DNA from: Chrysaora quinquecirrha
Taxonomy: Eukaryota > Cnidaria > Scyphozoa > Semaeostomeae > Pelagiidae
Reading direction: 5' to 3'
Length of the DNA: 64,000 nt
Assembly: GCA_014526335.1 (NCBI GenBank)
Contig: JACTAT010000352.1
Span: 396,441 to 460,440, forward strand
The position numbers and the translations under genes are program-made. Shown piece after piece: positions 42,175 to 54,309 of this stretch. Each line of letters begins with the position of its first letter. Position 1 is the stretch's first letter. Below the pieces are notes generated by a model. The model saw only the letters and a list, made by a program, of their open reading frames with translations, was not told the DNA's origin and did not search any database.

Positions 42175-45100
42175 GGGATAACTAAATAAATAAATCGTTA
42201 TAATTAAATCGTGTTTTATCCTAAGTTTTTAGATTGGGTTTTACCGTAAGTTTTTCTTTGAAACCAAATGGATCGAGATAACAAATTCGGGTTTCATCAT
42301 AAGATTTTAGATCGGGTTTTATCTTAAGTTTTTATTTGAAACCAAATGAATCGAGATAACTAATTCGGGTTTCATCATAAGATTTTAGATCGGGATTTAT
42401 CCTAAGTTTTTATTTGAAACCAAAGGGATAGAGATAACTAATTCGGGTTTCATCATAAGATTTTAGATCGGGTTTTATCCAAAGTTTTTATTTGAAACCA
42501 AATGAATCGAGATAACTAATTCGCATTTCATAATAAGATTTTAGATCGGGATTTATCCTAAGTTTTTATTTGAAACCAAATGGATCGAGATAACTAATTC
42601 GCGTTTCATCATAAGATTTTAGATCGGGTTTTATCCCAAGTTTTTATTTGAAATCAAATTGATCGAGATAACTAATTCGGGTTTCATCATAAGATTTTAG
42701 ATCGGGTTTTATCCTAAGTTTTTATTTGAAACCATATGGATCGAGATAACAAAGTCGGGTTTCATCCTAAGTTTTTAGATCGGGTTTTATCCTAAGTTTT
42801 TATTTGAAACCAAATGGATCGAGATAACAAATTCGGGTTTCATCATAAGATTTTAGATCGGGTTTTATCCTAAGTTTTTATTTGAAGACAAATCAATCGA
42901 GATAACTAATTCGGGTTTCATCATAAGATTTTAGATCGGGTCTTATCCCAAATTTTTATTTGAAATCAAATGGATCGAGATAACTAATTCAGGTGTCATC
43001 ATAAGATTTTAGATCGGATTTTATTCTAAGTTTTTATTTGAAATCAAATGGATGGAGATAACTAATTCGGGTTTCATCATAAGATTTTAGATCGGGTTTT
43101 ATCCAAAGTTTTTATTTGAAACCAAATGGATCGAGATAACTAATTCGGGTTTCATCATAAGATTTTAGATCGGGTTTTATCCTACGTTTTTATTTGAAGA
43201 CAAATCAATCGAGATAACTAATTTGGGTTTCATCATAAGATTTTAGATCGGGTTTTATCCCAAGTTTTTATTTGAAATAAAATGGATCGAGATAACTAAT
43301 TCGGGTGTCATCATAAGATTTTAGATCGGGTTTTATCCTAAGTTTTATTTGAAACCAAATGAATCGAGATAACTAATTCGGGTTTCATCATAAGATTTTA
43401 GATCGGGTTTTATCCTAAGTTTTATTTGAAACCAAATGGATCGAGATAACAAATTCGGGTTTCATCATAAGATTTTAGATCGGGTTTTATCCCAAGTTTT
43501 AATTGAAATCAAATGGATCGAGATAACTAATTCGGGTTTCATCATAAGATTTTAGATCGGGTTTTATCCCAAGTTTTTATTTGAAATCAAATGGATCGAG
43601 ATAACTAATTCGGGTTTCATCATAAGATTTTAGATCGGGTTTTATCCTAAGATTTTATTTGAAACCAAATGAATCGAGATAACTAATTCGGGTTTCATCA
43701 TAAGATTTTAGATCGGGTTTTATCCTAAGTTTTTATTTGAAACCAAATGGATCGAGATAACAAATTCGGGTTTCATCATAAGATTTTAGATCGGGATTTA
43801 TCCTAAGTTTTTATTTGAAACCAAATGGATCGAGATAACAAATTCGGGTTTCATCATAAGATTTTAGATCGGGTTTTATCCCAAGTTTTTAATTGAAATC
43901 AAATGGATCGAGATAACTAATTCGGGTTTCATCATAAGATTTTAGATCGGGTTTTATCCCAAGTTTTTATTTGAAATCAAATGGATCGAGATAACTAATT
44001 CGGGTTTCATCATAAGATTTTAGATCGGGTTTTATCCTAAGATTTTATTTGAAACCAAATGAATCGAGATAACTAATTCGGGTTTCATCATAAGATTTTA
44101 GATCGGGTTTTATCCAAAGTTTTTATTTGAAACCAAATGGATCGAGATAACTAATTCGGGTTTCATCATAAGATTTTAGATCGGGTTTTATCCTACGTTT
44201 TTATTTGAAGACAAATCAATCGAGATAACTAATTTGGGTTTCATCATAAGATTTTAGATCGGGTTTTATCCCAAGTTTTTATTTGAAATAAAATGGATCG
44301 AGATAACTAATTCGGGTGTCATCATAAGATTTTAGATCGGGTTTTATCCTAAGTTTTTATTTGAAACCAAATGAATCGAGATAACTAATTCGGGTTTCAT
44401 CATAAGATTTTAGATCGGGTTTTATCCTAAGTTTTTATTTGAAACCAAATGGATCGAGATAACAAATTCGGGTTTCATCATAAGATTTTAGATCGGGTTT
44501 TATCCCAAGTTTTTAATTGAAATCAAATGGATCGAGATAACTAATTCGGGTTTCATCATAAGATTTTAGATCGGGTTTTATCCCAAGTTTTTATTTGAAA
44601 TCAAATGGATCGAGATAACTAATTCGGGTTTCATCATAAGATTTTAGATCGGGTTTTATCCTAAGATTTTATTTGAAACCAAATGAATCGAGATAACTAA
44701 TTCGGGTTTCATCATAAGATTTTAGATCGGGTTTTATCCTAAGTTTTTATTTGAAACCAAATGGATCGAGATAACAAATTCGGGTTTCATCATAAGATTT
44801 TAGATCGGGATTTATCCTAAGTTTTTATTTGAAACCAAATGAATCGAGATAACAAATTCGGGTTTCATCATAAGATTTTAGATCGGGATTTATACTAAGT
44901 TTTTATTTGAAACCAAATGAATCGAGATAACAAATTCGGCTTTCATCATAAGATTTTAGATCGGGTTTTATCCTAAGATTTTATTTGAAACCAAATGAAT
45001 CGAGATAACTAATTCGGGTTTCATCATAAGATTTTAGATCGGGTTTTATCCTAAGTTTTTATTTGAAACCAAATGGATCGAGATAACAAATTCGGGTTTC

Positions 45101-47472
45101 ATCATAAGATTTTAGATCGGGATTTATCCTAAGTTTTTATTTGAAACCAAATGAATCGAGATAACAAATTCGGGTTTCATCATAAGATTTTAGATCGGGA
45201 TTTATACTAAGTTTTTATTTGAAACCAAATGAATCGAGATAACAAATTCGGGTTTCATCATAAGATTTTAGATCGGGTTTTATCCTAAGTTTTTATTTGA
45301 AACCAAATGAATCGAGATAACTAATTCGGGTTTCATCATAAGATTTTAGATCGGGTTTTATCCTAAGTTTTTATTTGAAACCAAATGAATCGAGATAACT
45401 AATTCGGGTTTCATCATAAGATTTTAGATCGGGTTTTATCCCAAGTTTTATTTGAAACCAATGGATCGAGATAACTAATTCGGGTTTCATCATAAGATTT
45501 TAGATCGGGTTTTATCATAAGTTTTTATTTGAAACCAAATGGATCGAGATAACAAAGTCGGGTTTCATCCTAAGTTTTTAGATCGGGTTTTATCCTAAGT
45601 TTTTATTTGAAACCAAATGGATCGAGATAACAAATTCGGGTTTCATCATAAGATTTTAGATCGGGTTTTTTCCCAAGTTTTTATTTGAAACCAAATGGAT
45701 CGAGATAACTAATTCGGGTTTCATCATAAGATTTTAGATCGGGTTTTATCCTAAGTTTTTATTTGAAGACAAATCAATCGAGATAACTAATTCGGGTTTC
45801 ATCATAAGATTTTAGATCGGGTTTTATCCCAAATTTTTATTTGAAATCAAATGGATCGAGATAACTAATTCGGGTGTCATCATAAGATTTTAGATCGGGT
45901 TTTATTCTAAGTTTTTATTTGAAATCAAATGGATCGAGATAACTAATTCGGGTTTCATCATAAGATTTTAGATCGGGTTTTATCCAAAGTTTTTATTTGA
46001 AACCAAATGGATCGAGATAACTAATTCGGGTTTCATCATAAGATTTTAGATCGGGTTTTATCCTAAGTTTTTATTTGAAGACAAATCAATCGAGATAACT
46101 AATTTGGGTTTCATCATAAGATTTTAGATCGGGTTTTATCCCAAGTTTTTATTTGAAATCAAGTGGATCGAGATAACTAATTCGGGTGTCATCATAAGAT
46201 TTTAGATCGGGTTTTATCCTAAGTTTTTATTTGAAACCAAATGAATCGAGATAACTAATTCGGGTTTCATCATAAGATTTTAGATCGGGTTTTATCCCAA
46301 GTTTTTATTTGAAACCAAATGAATCGAGATAACTAATTCGGGTTTCATCATAAGATTTTAGATCGGGTTTTATCCTAAGTTTTTATTTGAAACCAAATGG
46401 ATCGAGATAACTAATTCGGGTTTCATCATAAGATTTTAGATCGGGTTTTATCCAAAGTTTTTATTTGAAACCAAATGGATCGAGATAACTAATTCGGGTT
46501 TCATCATAAGATTTTAGATCGGGTTTTATCCTAAGTTTTTATTTGAAGACAAATCAATCGAGATAACTAATTTGGGTTTCATCATAAGATTTTAGATCGG
46601 GTTTTATCCTAAGTTTTTATTTGAAACCAAATGAATCGAGATAACTAATTCGGGTTTCATCATAGGATTTTAGATCGGGTTTTATCCCAAGTTTTTATTT
46701 GAAACCAATGGATCGATATAACTAATTCGGGTTTCATCATAAGATTTTAGATCGGGTTTTATCCTAAGTTTTTATTTGAAACCAAATGAATCGAGATAAC
46801 TAATTCGGGTTTCATCATAAGATTTTAGATCGGGTTTTATCCCAAGTTTTTATTTGAAACCAAATGAATCGAGATAACTAATTCGGGTTTCATCATAAGA
46901 TTTTAGATCGGGTTTTATCCAAAGTTTTTATTTGAAACCAAATGAATCGAGATAACTAATTCGGGTTTCATCATAAGATTTTAGATCGGGTTTTATCCAA
47001 AGTTTTTATTTGAAACCAAATGAATCGAGATAACTAATTCGGGTTTCATCATAAGATTTTAGATCGGGTTTTATCCTAAGTTTTTATTTGAAACCAAATG
47101 AATCGAGATAACTAATTTGGGCTTCATCATAAGATTTTAGATCGGGTTTTATCCCAAGTTTTTATTTGAAATCAAATGGATCGAGATAACTAATTCGGGT
47201 TTCATCATAAGATTTTAGATCGGGTTTTATCCCAAGTTTTTATTTGAAATCAAATGGATCGAGATAACAAATTCGGGTTTCATCATAAGATTTTAGATCG
47301 GGTTTTATCCCAAGTTTTTATTTGAAATCAAATGGATCGAGATAACAAATTTGGGTTTCATCATAAGATTTTAGATCGGGTTTTATCCCAAGTTTTTATT
47401 TGAAACCAATGGATCGAGATAACTAATTCGGGTTTCATCATAAGATTTTAGATCGGGTTTTATCCTAAGTTT
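42175..47472. repeat. 78-bp satellite array, about 67 copies
   Basis: Monomer, in order: GATCGAGATAACTAATTCGG, GTTTCATCATAAGATTTTAG, ATCGGGTTTTATCCTAAGTT, TTTATTTGAAACCAAATG. Successive monomers start 78 bases apart (42271, 42349, ...). Variants such as TTTGAAGACAAATCAATCG recur at 42881, 43193, 44203, 45762, 46073 and 46542, at near multiples of 78, indicating block duplications. The left edge (42175-42260) is degenerate; the right edge is abrupt. No open frame of note. Confidence 0.97.
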
Positions 47473-48234
47473 TTTTAGCCGGAGGGGATTGAAGCGGATT
47501 CTCTCAGAAAATTAGGCGTACGTACGTCTATATGTAAACAGAATAGAGAGAAACTAACTTCATAAAGAAGTAATCTCAAAAAACTATTTGTCTTTTTGAT
47601 CTGTCTTATCCTTTATACATTCAATGTCCTTATATTGATAACAATACGGCCTAATAACTCTACAAGGAAAATAAATATATATATATATATTCAGAGACTC
47701 CCATGCATCCCCTTTTAGAGATTTAACTCGTTCCCCTGTTGCCCAGAAAAAAGATTCATATTTTTAATGAAGCAAAAATATTTTTTGTTAGATCAATCAA
47801 TGTGGGTGCCGTGTCAGAGTCTGACGTTGGCAACAACATTCTTCTCCAACCTCCTTTTACAGTTCCTGATGATATCCATTGGTCTCATCCCGGTCACTCG
47901 CTCCAGCCAATCCATTTCTTTAACAGATGAAAACAAGAATAATCTAAACATTTTCCCTAAAATTCAACTTATCGAGAGCCCTGTTTACTTTTCGCTGATT
48001 AACCAGAACAAGGCCCCTCTCGCTCTCAATCTACTTCTTTGCAACACTAAGTTGTAAACAGAAAAAAAGAGGCAAGAAAAATCATAGTACTAACGCTGCC
48101 AAGTTTTTGTTAAATTATCATAAAAAATTGAATCTTTTGTTTATCAAGAAAGTGGCAAAAAAGACTGTGAGTTTGTTCATCTTGTATGCTGTAAGTAGGT
48201 AGCCTTTAAGATTCTCTGTTAATTTCTTGGATAT

Positions 48235-48729
48235 CTAAGCTTTTTTGTGAGATGATTTGGATTTTCTAACACTACCAGTACTCTTTGAACTTCTTGGCTG
48301 AATATGAAACGATGCTCCCAATTTACCAGCATCTTTTCCAGTATATTTATCGATAAGCTCAACTTTGCGTTCCTCTCTCTTTTGCTTAGCATCACCAACA
48401 ACTGCAAGACTTCGAGCTAATGTAGTTTTCTGTAAATCTGTTTTGCTCAGTTTTGCACTCGAAGCTTCTTTTCCGTCTACGATTGGATGAAGCCACGTTG
48501 ATTTTCTGACCACCATTTTCGTTCCTTTTGGTACATAAATATGGAACGATGCATCAACAACTTCACGTTTGGTAAACAAGTGCTCATTTATGGTTGTTCC
48601 ATCTTCAATTGAAAGGAAATTCGTTATATCATTATCAAATTTGAGAGATAATTGGAGACAAGGTTGTAAACGATAGGAAAGATATTCGTTATGTGGACAA
48701 CCACCAATAATAATAACTTTGTAATACAG
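48235..48729 (-). CDS. Unrecognised gene, last exon (copy A)
   Basis: Open for 164 codons from a TTAG acceptor at 48730/48731 (CTGTATTACAAAGTT...) to the stop. Product begins YYKVIIIGGCPHNEYLSYRL, then TTINEHLFTKREVVDASFHI, a basic stretch around VVRKSTWLHPIVDGK and a Ser/Lys-rich tail. No family recognised. In copy B the same region has an early TAA and a frame change, so only copy A keeps the whole exon. Confidence 0.5.
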   Translation of the reverse strand: MYYKVIIIGGCPHNEYLSYRLQPCLQLSLKFDNDITNFLSIEDGTTINEHLFTKREVVDASFHIYVPKGTKMVVRKSTWLHPIVDGKEASSAKLSKTDLQKTTLARSLAVVGDAKQKREERKVELIDKYTGKDAGKLGASFHIQPRSSKSTGSVRKSKSSHKKA

Positions 48730-48834
48730 CTAAGCGGAGAAACACGAAATGGGGCCACCAAGGGCCCTCAAGCTCTCGCATCATTTGCTCCAGCTAAACT
48801 TTATGTCATCATTCTCTTCACTCTTAAAAATTCC

Positions 48835-49050
48835 TCCAACCCACCCCAATTTATCACCTGAATAGCTCATTTCTGTCAACATAAGGCTACATTAATCATT
48901 ATCCTTTCTTCTTTCGAAAATGAAAAACCCAGATTGTTTCTTTTATCAAACATACTGGTGTATGAAACTATTGCTTTATTTTCTTCAGCAAAATTACACA
49001 TTTTTTCAATCAGCAACTGGAAATATGGCCACACTCTCAAAATTATCTCG
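48835..49050 (-). pseudogene. Unrecognised gene, preceding exon (copy A, broken)
   Basis: Counterpart of the intact exon at 52430-52612. Here the codons after ERIMIN are altered (GTAGCCTTATG in place of GAAGCCTTACGTTTG) and the frame meets a stop, so copy A cannot make the full product. Confidence 0.45.
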
Positions 49051-49554
49051 TATTTAAGCCTTCACAGTAGAAACTAGTGAATCATTTGGGTACCCAAGAT
49101 CCAGCAGCTCCAAACAGAAAGCCCCTAGACGTCAGTAGGCGCCCTTCAATAGAACATGAAAACCCAAATAGTGTTAAATACAACAAATAATGGGAAGAGA
49201 ACAATACTTTTCTCCAATATTTTCATGAAACGTCAGTCCGCCATACATTAATAACAAAAGTTTGGATGGAAAAATTTCGGACCAATAACTTCGGACAGAA
49301 AACTTTCGGACCCCATTTTCAGAGTTGTTTCGGAAATTCTGTTTTGCAGTTCATCAAGAATATTTTCACTGTAATATTGCTACACAATCGGAAATGAGCT
49401 GACACTATCTTAATATCTCGTCCCAAGCCGCTTTAACCACATCTTCGCAATGGCGTCAATTTTTGAAGCGAGTCGACCGCTTACTTTCATAGCAATGTCG
49501 AAGGTGAAGGTGAAATGGTGTTTTAGCGCCAGTCGCTAGGATCTCAGTATTAGG

Positions 49555-49893
49555 TTAACAAATGGAGACCTCGACCCTGGCGGTGACGCTACCGTGGCTG
49601 GGCTCGAACCCTGACCACACTGAGCTCCTGACACCACGAGTCAGCTGGATTACACCACGACGCCACAGCACCTTCATCCGAATGTCACTTTGCCAGTGTC
49701 GCTGGCATACGAAAGCTATATACGCTGCTTGTGTAATATAATCAAATAATTTGAAAGGTAAACCTTGGCATATTGCAACAACAGCATCCTGCATTTCTCT
49801 TGCTGATGGATTCAAATTGCATTTTGTGTAGTAATTCCTGAATTCTTTGAATGGTAAGCCCTGGTCCTGTTTCGCCATCATTTGAAAGGTCAC
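49555..49893 (-). CDS. Unrecognised gene, upstream exon (copy A) adjoining SINE
   Basis: Equivalent to 53242-53471. Codes FEVTFQMMAKQDQGLPFKEF, NYYTKCNLNPSAREMQDAVV and LFDYITQAAYIAFVCQRH. The last third of the open frame runs into a tRNA-derived SINE, so the real exon most likely ends at the GATGAAG/GTGCTG donor near 49672. The next exon downstream in copy A has a 5-base insertion relative to copy B. Confidence 0.45.
   Translation of the reverse strand: MTFQMMAKQDQGLPFKEFRNYYTKCNLNPSAREMQDAVVAICQGLPFKLFDYITQAAYIAFVCQRHWQSDIRMKVLWRRGVIQLTRGVRSSVWSGFEPSHGSVTARVEVSIC
49575..49668 (-). mobile_element. tRNA-derived SINE (copy A)
   Basis: Minus strand: GTGGCGTCGTGGTGTAATCC at the head and a B-box GGGTTCGAGCCC at 49600-49612. 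Same family as the element at 5533-5661. It lies in an intron of the unrecognised gene and is duplicated in copy B, so it predates the segmental duplication. Confidence 0.7.
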
Positions 49894-50202
49894 TTCAAAT
49901 CCTAGGGCAAAATGACAAAATACTCAGTGAAGCTGATTACAGTACTTGCTCGCTACGAAAACTATACTGTGTCAAGTTATGATTTCATATTTAAGTTTGA
50001 AAGTACAAGGTAAGCTGAATCTGATCACTTTTCTCTCAACAAAAAGGCAACTTGTGGTAAAATGGGCTCTTACTATCCCAGCGAGGCCGGCCCTCACTTT
50101 AGATCCATCCCTGCAATAAACCCGGGCTGGTCGCGTCGAATCATTCACATCATCTTTAATTGATTACTTCAACTATTCGTAGCCCTAACATTTCACTCAG
50201 CA

Positions 50203-50925
50203 GAACTGTTCCAACTGTCCTCTATAGGGACGGTTGGCTATGAGAGCTCAGAACTGTCCTCTATAGGGACGGTTGGCTATGAGAGCTCAGAACTGTCCTC
50301 TATAGGGACGGTTGACTATGAGAGCTCAGAACTGTCCTCTATAGGGACGGTTGGCTATGAGAGCTCAGAACTGTCCTCTATAGGGACGGTTGGCTATGAG
50401 AGCTCAGAACCGTCCTCTATAGGGACGGTTGGCTATGAGAGCTCAGAACTGTCCTCTATAGGGACGGTCTGCTATGAGAGCTCAGAACTGTCCTCTATAG
50501 GGACGGTTGGCTATGAGAGCTCAGAACTGTCCTCTATAGGGACGGTTGACTATGAGAGCTCAGAACTGTCCTCTATAGGGACGGTTGGCTATGAGAGCTC
50601 AGAACTGTCCTCTATAGGGACGGTTGGCAATGAGAGCTCAGAACTGTCCTCTATAGGGACGGTTGGCTATGAGAGCTCAGAACTGTCCTCTATAGGGACG
50701 GTTGGCTATGAGAGCTCAGAACTGTCCTGTCCTCTATAGGGACGGTTGGCTGTGAGAGCTCAGAACTGTCCTCTATAGGGACGATTGGCTATGAGAGCTC
50801 AGAACTGTCCTCTATAGGGACGGTTGGCTATGAGAGCTCAGAACTGTCCTCTATAGGGATGGTTGGCTATGAGAGCTCAGAACTGTCCTCTATAGGGACG
50901 GTTGGCTGTGAGAGCCGCCTGTCGT
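50203..50925. repeat. 39-bp minisatellite (copy A, homogeneous)
   Basis: About 18 units of AACTGTCCTCTATAGGGACG plus GTTGGCTATGAGAGCTCAG. Each unit contains an imperfect hairpin (AACTGTCC, 7-base loop, GGACGGTT) and the GAGCTC palindrome. Units are almost identical. Confidence 0.95.
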
Positions 50926-51814
50926 TTCTCCTTGCAGGCCGAACCCTTATTAAATGACTTATTGCCGGGGGCTGGAATAGTTAGCGGACGAAACAGCAGT
51001 ATCTATTAGGTGGACGTCCAAATAAACGAGGCGGTCGGTCGGAATTCATTTTATAAAATAACTAGCCCTGGTACCCGTCGATGCCGGGTAAAATTAGGCG
51101 TACGTACGTCTATATGTAAACAGAATAGAGAGAAACTAACTTCATAAAGAAGTAATCTCAAAAAACTATTTGTCTTTTTGATCTGTCTTATCCTTTATAC
51201 ATTCAATGTCCTTATATTGATAACAATACGGCCTAATAACTCTACAAGGAAAATAAATATATATATATATATATTCAGAGACTCCCATGCATCCCCTTTT
51301 AGAGATTTAACTCGTTCCCCTGTTGCCCAGAAAAAGATTCATATTTTTAATGAAGCAAAAATATTTTGTTGTTAGATCAATCAATGTGGGTGCCGTGTCA
51401 GAGTCTGACGTTGGCAACAACATTCTTCTCCAACCTCCTTTTACAGTTCCTGATGATATCCATTGGTCTCATCCCGGTCACTCGCTCCAGCCAATCCATT
51501 TCTTTAACAGATGAAAACAAGAATAATGTTTACATTTTCCCTAAAATTCAACTTATCGAGAGCCCTGTTTACTTTCGCTGATTCAGAACGAGGCCCCTCT
51601 CGCTCTCAATCTACTTCTTTGCAACACTAAGTTGTGAACAGAAAAAAAAGAAGCAAGAAAAATCATAGAACTAACGCTGCCAATTTTTTTGTTAAATTAT
51701 CGTATAATTGAATCTTTTGTATATCAAGAAAGTGGCAAAAAAGACGGTAAGTTTGTTCATCTTGCATGCTGTAAGTAGGTAACCTTTAAGATTCTCTGTT
51801 AATATCTTGTATAT

Positions 51815-52301
51815 CTAAGCTTTTTTGTGAGATGATTTGGATTTTCTAACACTACCAGTACTCTTTGAACTTCTTGGCTGAATATGAAACGATGCTCCCA
51901 ATTTACCAGCATCTTTTCCAGTATATTTATCGATAAGCTCAACTTTACGTTCCTCTCTCTTCTGTTTAGCATCACCAACAACTGCAAGACTTCGAGCTAA
52001 TGTGGTTTTCTGTAAATCTGTTTTGCTCAGTTTTGTACTCGAAGCTTCTTTTCCGTCTACGATTGGATGAAGCCACGTTGATTTTCTGACCACCATTTTC
52101 GTTCCTTTTGGTACATAAATATGGAACGATGCATCAACAACTTCACGTTTGGTGAACAAGTGTTCATTTATGGTTGTTCCATCTTCAATTGAAAGGAAAT
52201 TCATTACGTCAAATTATTTAACTCGAGAGACAATATTTTAAACGGTAGGAGAGTTATTCCTTAAGTGGGCAACCACCAATAATAATAACTTTGTAATACA
52301 T
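51815..52301 (-). pseudogene. Unrecognised gene, last exon (copy B, partly broken)
   Basis: From 52204 downstream it is open and nearly identical to copy A. Between the acceptor at 52302/52303 and 52204 there is a TAA stop and a frame change relative to copy A (YYKVIIIGGCPLKE then stop). Translation could still start at the ATG at 52204. Confidence 0.5.
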
Positions 52302-52429
52302 CTAAGCGGAGAAGCACGAAATGGGGCCACCAAGGGCTCTCAAGCTCCCTCACCATTCGCTCCAGCTAAACTTTATGTTATCATTCTTTCCACCCTTAAA
52401 AATTCCTCCAACCCACCCCAATTTATCAC

Positions 52430-52612
52430 CTGAATATCCATTTCTGTCAAACGTAAGGCTTCATTAATCATTATCCTTTCTTCTTTCGAAAATGAAAAAC
52501 CCAGATTGTTTCTTTTATCAAACATGCTGGTGTATGAAACTATTGCTTTATTTTCTTCAGCAAAATTACACATTTTTTCAATCAGCAACTGGAAATATGG
52601 CCACACTCTCAA
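52430..52612 (-). CDS. Unrecognised gene, exon (copy B, intact)
   Basis: 61 codons, RVWPYFQLLIEKMCNFAEEN, FDKRNNLGFSFSKEERIMIN and ALRLTEMDIQ, ending at a CAG/GTGATA donor in phase 0, which matches the phase-0 start of the exon at 52301. A helical, non-membrane product; no family recognised. The 5' boundary is not certain. Confidence 0.45.
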
Positions 52613-52979
52613 AATTATCTCGTATTTAAGCCTTCACAGTAGAAACTAGTGAATCATTTGGGTACCCAAGATCCAGCAGCTCCAAACAGAAAGCCCCTAG
52701 ACGTCAGTAGGCGCCCTTCAATAGAACATGAAAACCCAAATAGTGTTAAATACAACAAATAATGGGAAGAGAACAATACTTTTCTCCAATATTTTTCATG
52801 AAACGTCAGTCCGCCATACATTAATAACAAAAAGTTTGGATGGAAAAATTTCGGACCAATAACTTCGGACAGAAAACTTTCGGACCCCATTTTCAGAGTT
52901 GTTTCGGAAATTCTGTTTTGCAGTTCATCAAGAATATTTTTCACTGTAATATTGCTACACAATCGGAAATGAGCTGACA

Positions 52980-53105
52980 CTATCTTAATATCTCGTCCCA
53001 AGCCGCTTTAACCATCGCAATGGCGTCAATTTTTGAAGCGAGTCGACCGCTTACTTTCATAGCAATGTCGAAGGTGAAGGTGAAATGGTGTTTTAGCGCC
53101 AGTCG
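52980..53105 (-). CDS. Unrecognised gene, possible terminal exon (copy B)
   Basis: Opens after a GATCCTAG acceptor and runs 41 codons (RLALKHHFTFTFDIAMKVSG, then RLASKIDAIAMVKAAWDEIL) to a TAG. Its phase 0 start fits the phase 0 end of the exon at 53242-53471. In copy A a 5-base insertion changes the last 13 residues. It may be the true end of a two-or-more-exon gene, separate from the exons further downstream. Confidence 0.4.
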   Translation of the reverse strand, partial: RLALKHHFTFTFDIAMKVSGRLASKIDAIAMVKAAWDEILR

Positions 53106-53241
53106 CTAGGATCTCAGTATTAGGTTAACAAATGGAGACCTCGACCCTGGCGGTGACGCTACCGTGGCTGGGCTCGAACCCTGACCACACTGAGCTCCTG
53201 ACACCACGAGTCAGCTGGATTACACCACGACGCCACAGCAC

Positions 53242-53471
53242 CTTCATCCGAATGTCACTTTGCCCGTGTCGCTGGCATACGAAAGCTATATACGCTGCTT
53301 GTGTAATATAATCAAATAATTTGAAAGGTAAACCTTGGCATATTGCAACAACAGCATCCTGCATTTCTCTTGCTGATGGATTTAAATTGCATTTTGTGTA
53401 GTAATTCCTGAATTCCTTGAATGGTAAGCCCTGGTCCTGTTTCGCCATCATTTGAAAGGTCACTTCAAATC
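53242..53471 (-). CDS. Unrecognised gene, upstream exon (copy B)
   Basis: 230 nt (2+228) from acceptor GGCCCTAG to donor GATGAAG/GTGCTG, directly followed in the intron by the SINE. The product is helical with two GLPFK repeats (QDQGLPFKEF and ICQGLPFKLF), about 38 residues apart, which suggests an internal duplication. No family recognised. The first exon is not seen. Confidence 0.5.
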
Positions 53472-53734
53472 CTAGGGCCAAATGACAGAATACTCAGTGA
53501 AGCTGATTACAGTACTTGCTCGCTATGAAAACTATACTGTGTCAAGTTATGACTTCATATTGAAGTTTGAAAGTACAAGGTAAGCTGAATCTGTATCACT
53601 TTTCTGTCAACAAAAGGCAACTTGGGGGGCTCTTAAAATCACTTTAGATCCATCCCTGCTAAACCCGGGCTAATCATTCACATCCTTTAATTGATTACAA
53701 CTATTCGAGCCCTAACATTTCACTCAGCAGAACT

Positions 53735-54265
53735 GTTCCAACTGTCCTCTATAGGGACGGTTGGCTATGAGAGCTCAGAACTTCCTCTATAGGGACGGTT
53801 GGCTATGAGAGCTAAACCCGGGACGGTTGGAGAGCTCAGAACTGTCGAATCTATGAGAGCTCAGAACTGTCCTCTATAGGGACGGTTGGCTATGATCAGA
53901 ACCGTCCTCTAATTGGCTATGAGAGCTCATCAGAACTCGTCCTCTATAGGGACGGTTGACTATGAGCTGTCCTCTATAGGGACGGTTGGCTATGAGAGCT
54001 CAGAACTGTCCTCTATAGGGACGGTTGGCAATGAGAGCTCAGAACTGTCCTCTATAGGGACGGTTGGCTATGAGCTCAGAACTGTCCTCTATAGGGACGG
54101 TTGGCAGAGAGCTCAGAACTGTCCTCTATAGGGACGGTTGGCTGTGAGAGCTCAGAACTGTCCTCTATAGGGACGATTGGCTATGAGAGCTCAGAACTGT
54201 CCTCTATCTCCTTGGGATGGTTGGCAGGCCGAACTGTCCTCTATAGGGACGGTTGGCTGTGAGAG
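53735..54265. repeat. 39-bp minisatellite (copy B, scrambled)
   Basis: The same unit as at 50203-50925, but with many internal deletions and partial units (for example a stretch with GCTAAACCCGGGACGG). Far less regular than copy A, although the surrounding DNA is nearly identical. Confidence 0.9.
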
Positions 54266-54309
54266 CCGCCTGTCGTTTCTCCTTGCAGGCCGAACCCTTA
54301 TTAAATGAC

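Larger units (their letters stand above)
47508..50958. repeat. Tandem segmental duplication, copy A
   Basis: 3451 bp starting AAAATTAGGCGTACGTACGT and ending CCCTTATTAAATGAC, repeated directly 3582 bp further on (51090-54309). Identity is very high over most of the length, with differences mainly small indels. Plus-strand frames at 47739-48057 and in copy B are open but not recognisable. Confidence 0.95.
51090..54309. repeat. Tandem segmental duplication, copy B
   Basis: Second copy, 3220 bp; shorter mainly because its minisatellite is reduced. The 131 bp between the copies (50959-51089) is unique and ends with TACCCGTCGATGCCGGGTA, a short imperfect palindrome. Confidence 0.95.

Noticed and set aside
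47739..48057. Plus-strand frame in the tandem duplication (also 51323-51581)
   Set aside because: Kept open only partly between copies, with small frame differences; no splice context or recognisable domain, so not listed as a gene.
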